A stretch of 60,810 bases of DNA from an uncultured bacterium (GTDB taxonomy: Bacteria; Actinomycetota; Coriobacteriia; Coriobacteriales; Coriobacteriaceae): assembly GCA_905214905.1 (NCBI GenBank), contig CAJMNK010000003.1, positions 1 to 60,810 of the forward strand, read 5' to 3'. The notes beneath the pieces are model-generated. The model was not told the origin of the DNA. It ran no database searches and was given only the letters and a program-made list of their open reading frames with translations. Below, piece after piece: positions 57,855 through 60,810 of the stretch. The position numbers and the translations under genes were made by a program. Numbering within the stretch: the first letter of the stretch is position 1; every line of letters starts with the position of its first letter.

Positions 57855-60596
57855 TCACTCGTCGAGCAGGAGGTCCGAGGAGCCGAGGCGCTCTTCTCGC
57901 GCCGGGGCGGCGCTCACGCTTATGTAGTCGAAGACATATGCGATCTCGCTTACGGGAACCTCTACGCGATAGCGCGTCGAGATGCTCGAGAAGCTCTGCC
58001 TGAAGGACTCGATGAAATCGGCGCGTTCCTCCTCGAAGCGGTCCTGGCCAACGTAGGTCTCAATGGGGTTTCTGGTAACAAGGCGCTCGACGAGACAGCA
58101 GAGGTGAACGTAGAGCCCAATGATGGCGTTACTGCCGATCTTCTCGCCTGTTCTGCGCTGAAGCTCGTGCACGGCGCTCTCGATCTCATGGAATAGCCGC
58201 TCCGGGTCGAGGATGGTGATGGAGCGGATGACGTTCTGCAGCGTCATGTTCGAGAGCAGCTTCTCGTGGAAAGAAGAGAGCTCGGAAGCGTCAAGCCACC
58301 TGCCGAACACGGCATCAACCTTAGAGGCGGACGCCGTCGACATGATGTCCTCGAGGGCGACGAAGGGGACGGAGGCGACCCCGGGGTCTCCCGTGCCGAT
58401 GACGGCACAGACGCGGTGCTCGGAGAAAACGGCGTCGTTCGACCCGTTCGCGACGAGCTGCTTGAAGGGCCTCGTGAGCAGGCGCGCGCCTATGGTGCGC
58501 GGGAGGCTCTGCGAGACGAGCTGGCGTATCCTCTCCGCGGCGTCGACCCCGGACTCGGAGCAGAAGACGATGGCGTCCTCACGGTTGACGCGCTCGATCA
58601 CCTTGCAGTGCGTCACGCACGCGGCGGTCGCATCGCCAAGAACCTCGGCGATGGACTTGCCGCCGAGCAGCCCGACCCCGATCTCGAGCGCAAGACCGGT
58701 AGAGACGTTGTTCACCACGCCGATAGTGGAGTCGGTAACGTTCTCGAGGGCCTTATAGGCCTCCTCCAAGGAGCCCATGTCGACGAGGAACACGACCCCG
58801 GTGCAGTAGGAATGGCGGTCGACGAGGCGCTGGAGCGGACCGACGATGTCCTTCAGCTGCTGGTCGTAGGGCATGTCGACAGCCTCGTACACATGCATGC
58901 CGAGCATACGGTTCGCCGCGTCGGCGATGCTCGTCGCCGTTGAGTAGCCGTGGGACAAGATGACGCAGAGCGTCCGAAGGGCCTTCGCATCGCGAGACTC
59001 CGATGCGACGCACAGCGTCAGAAGCGTCTTCGTGAAGTGATCGAGCGAGATTCCCAGCGCCCCTTCCACGTCTGCGGCGACCTGATCGGAGACACTCGAG
59101 GCAAACGGCAATTCGGAGGTCACGGCACCGAGGAGATGGGAGATTTGCTCCGCACAGGCAGACTTTCGCTTAGCCAGGCCGATACCCGGCCACAACTGCA
59201 GGCAAATCTCCTGGGCCAGTAGAAAAGCGACCTTCCTCGAAAGCTCGATGCCATAAGAAGAGCCTGCGTCGGCAAGGACCGCGCCCACGACGCGCTCGAA
59301 GGCGCGCGACCTCGAGGAGGCGACGCCGTGGTCGAAAATCAAGTGATCCTCAACGCCGCGCACAGCGGAGACAGCTTGCGAGACAAGCTCGGAGACAGAG
59401 AGCTCCCCGGCGCAGAATCGCTCATCGAGGGAGCACAGGGCATCGAGCGCCTGCTCGACCGGCCCTGTGCTCTCGGCGGCATCCAGAGACGCGTCGATCA
59501 GAACGCCATCGTCGGGCTGTTGATCGATCTGCGCGGAGGAGAGGAGCCCGCTGGGAAGAAGATACGGGCGAACGACGACGTAGTCGCCCTCGCGATTGAG
59601 GAACGCTTTGGCGCAGCAGTTCGTCACGCAGGCGCGCAAGCCGGCGATGTTATCGGAAAAGTCCGCGTTCACGAGGCAACGGTATGCGCCGCGGCTGATC
59701 TTCACATCAGAACCGATTCGGCACCCCTCGCTGCGCAGGAAGCTCAAGATGAGATCCTCGCGCTCCTCGGGGGTCCGCTCCTTGAGTGAGGGGACGCGGG
59801 CACAGATGGGCATTTTGCTGTAGGCCGAGGAAACCTTCAGGTCATCGGCGGAAAGCGTCGTCGAAAGAACGAGGCGAGCGCGCGGCGCATCCTGGGAGGC
59901 ATCGAGCCCGAGGGCCGTCGCAAGGCAGTGCTCCATCGCAGAGGGAGAGAGTGCCTCGATGCCGTTGACAAAGACCACACCCCCGCGCGCTTTCGCGATC
60001 GACTCGTCAAGAAGCCCGTTGAACGAGGCGGCGTCCGGGACCCCGGCGCAGTCGATGCGCACATAGGAGGAGTCGCGGGACAGCAAGCCCTGGTTCTTGC
60101 CGTACTCGTACACAAGGCGAGAAAGGAAAGACTTACCGACACCCACGCCGCCGCTCAAGAGGATGGGCAGGCCAAACGGAGGGTACTGAACCGCAGCCTT
60201 GCACTGCTCGACAACGGAGCTGAGGCTCATGTCGAAGCCCACGGCACGCGCGAAGTCGCGGTGATCGGCGATTCCCGTCGCCTGGATGAGGTCGGCGAGC
60301 GAGGCATACTCGCTTGCAGAGAGCTTTACCTGAAAACGCTTCTGGAACGCGCGGCGATGAAAATAACGGACAGGCCTGCCCGCCACCTTAACCACAAGAC
60401 CGGCGCGAACAAGGTCGTTGAGGTACTGGCTCGCCAGGCTCCTGGAGATGATGAGCGTCTCGGCGATGTCGGAGGTGGACAGACGGGCAAGGTCGTCGAG
60501 CGAGACGGCAGAGGTGAGGGCCTCGAGATGCTCGAGAATCCTGTCCCTCATGTCGACGGGTTTCTTTGCCAAGCTGTCCTGTGTGGTCTTGTCCAT
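57855..60596 (-). CDS. LevR-like PRD/AAA transcriptional regulator
   Basis: Regulator of 913 residues. The N-terminal winged helix (about 15-85) is followed by an AAA domain with Walker A GGVGVGKS (149-156), then a PRD (about 395-510), an EIIA-Man-like domain with a histidine in LSHGYSTATSIADAAN (about 545), and a second PRD near the C terminus. This is the layout of LevR/ManR activators of mannose-family PTS operons, here directly upstream of one. The GAFTGA loop needed to contact sigma-54 is missing (SFNGLLDES instead) and Walker B is degenerate (VVFVNGIEAL). GGAGG precedes the ATG. Confidence 0.85.
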   Translation of the reverse strand: MDKTTQDSLAKKPVDMRDRILEHLEALTSAVSLDDLARLSTSDIAETLIISRSLASQYLNDLVRAGLVVKVAGRPVRYFHRRAFQKRFQVKLSASEYASLADLIQATGIADHRDFARAVGFDMSLSSVVEQCKAAVQYPPFGLPILLSGGVGVGKSFLSRLVYEYGKNQGLLSRDSSYVRIDCAGVPDAASFNGLLDESIAKARGGVVFVNGIEALSPSAMEHCLATALGLDASQDAPRARLVLSTTLSADDLKVSSAYSKMPICARVPSLKERTPEEREDLILSFLRSEGCRIGSDVKISRGAYRCLVNADFSDNIAGLRACVTNCCAKAFLNREGDYVVVRPYLLPSGLLSSAQIDQQPDDGVLIDASLDAAESTGPVEQALDALCSLDERFCAGELSVSELVSQAVSAVRGVEDHLIFDHGVASSRSRAFERVVGAVLADAGSSYGIELSRKVAFLLAQEICLQLWPGIGLAKRKSACAEQISHLLGAVTSELPFASSVSDQVAADVEGALGISLDHFTKTLLTLCVASESRDAKALRTLCVILSHGYSTATSIADAANRMLGMHVYEAVDMPYDQQLKDIVGPLQRLVDRHSYCTGVVFLVDMGSLEEAYKALENVTDSTIGVVNNVSTGLALEIGVGLLGGKSIAEVLGDATAACVTHCKVIERVNREDAIVFCSESGVDAAERIRQLVSQSLPRTIGARLLTRPFKQLVANGSNDAVFSEHRVCAVIGTGDPGVASVPFVALEDIMSTASASKVDAVFGRWLDASELSSFHEKLLSNMTLQNVIRSITILDPERLFHEIESAVHELQRRTGEKIGSNAIIGLYVHLCCLVERLVTRNPIETYVGQDRFEEERADFIESFRQSFSSISTRYRVEVPVSEIAYVFDYISVSAAPAREERLGSSDLLLDE

Positions 60597-60770
60597 GACT
60601 TCTTACCTCCTCGTACAAGGAGTATAAGGGGAGAACAGAGAACGGAAGGGGGCGCGTGGGGGAATCAACAGCTCCGAGGAAAAGTCCACCACTTGAGGGG
60701 CAGAAAACAACGGCCATTGAACATTCAGGGCCGACGCTCAACACTTCGGCTCGACACTTCGCTTTGGAAA
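60597..60770. other. gap upstream of the LevR-like gene
   Basis: About 175 bp. No further gene or clear promoter was identified. Confidence 0.35.
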
Positions 60771-60810
60771 GGGCCCGGCGCGCCGGGGGCCCAACATAAA
60801 GAAGGGCCCC
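60771..60810. terminator. GC-rich hairpins at the window edge
   Basis: GGGCCCGGCG/CGCC-GGGGGCCC forms one dyad and GGGGCCC/GGGCCCC another that reaches the last base. Probably a terminator of a gene beyond the window; truncated by the edge. Confidence 0.45.

Overview
The window looks like a chromosomal segment of a high-GC, anaerobic gut actinobacterium of the class Coriobacteriia. A Collinsella-like organism is my best guess. This is inferred from the GC-rich codon use, the strong AGGAGG-type ribosome binding sites, the C+ zinc-ribbon forms of L36 and S14, the mannose-family PTS, and an anaerobic selenium/molybdenum purine pathway. No rRNA, tRNA or CRISPR array was found.

Layout. (1) 1-8.5 kb: housekeeping genes, namely tyrS, a U32 peptidase, a class A penicillin-binding protein, argR, a family 2 glycosyltransferase and truA. 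(2) 8.6-18.5 kb: a ribosomal-protein cluster on the minus strand in the classic spc-alpha order, rplE-rpsZ-rpsH-rplF-rplR-rpsE-rpmD-rplO-secY-adk-map-infA-rpmJ-rpsM-rpsK-rpsD-rpoA-rplQ. It begins at rplE with its own promoter; rplN and rplX are not upstream. (3) 18.6-46.4 kb: a purine/uric-acid degradation island. Its genes are an NCS2 permease, the molybdenum-hydroxylase accessory genes xdhC, yqeB, yqeC and mocA, the degradative genes hyuA, ygeW, ygeY and ygeX, a first PAS/HTH regulator, then a fused Xdh, a four-cluster ferredoxin-like protein, ygfK, ssnA, a second NCS2 permease, a second PAS/HTH regulator, and ridA. The two halves are separated at 30-35.5 kb by unrelated accessory DNA: a one-TM protein, an unknown protein, a DnaQ-like exonuclease, a probable type I toxin/antisense RNA locus with an SOS-box-like site, and a DUF234-type ATPase flanked by a repeat family. 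(4) 46.7-52.1 kb: a second U32 peptidase, an RluA-family pseudouridine synthase, a repeat array, and a DeoR-type regulator with a Gfo/Idh/MocA oxidoreductase. (5) 52.3-53 kb: debris of an IS200-type element joined to a broken gene. (6) 53.1-60.6 kb: a sugar locus made of a ROK kinase, a DUF2961/GH172 protein, PTS EIIA-EIID-EIIC-EIIB, and a LevR-like regulator whose AAA domain lacks the sigma-54 contact motif.

How the genes work together. The permeases would import purines. Xdh, the ferredoxin-like protein and YgfK form a redox module, and SsnA and HyuA hydrolyse the ring. YgeW, YgeY and YgeX process the open-chain products through carbamoyl and diaminopropionate intermediates, and RidA could clear the 2-aminoacrylate released by YgeX. 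XdhC, YqeB, YqeC and MocA mature the selenium/molybdenum cofactor. In the sugar locus a phosphotransferase imports and phosphorylates a probably fructose-containing sugar, the GH172-like protein would cleave it, and the ROK kinase would phosphorylate the released hexose.

The most unusual features are non-coding: five distinct families of palindromic or phased repeats, an SOS-box-like site in front of the candidate toxin, and paired AACAAA-N3-TTTGTT operators in the purine island.
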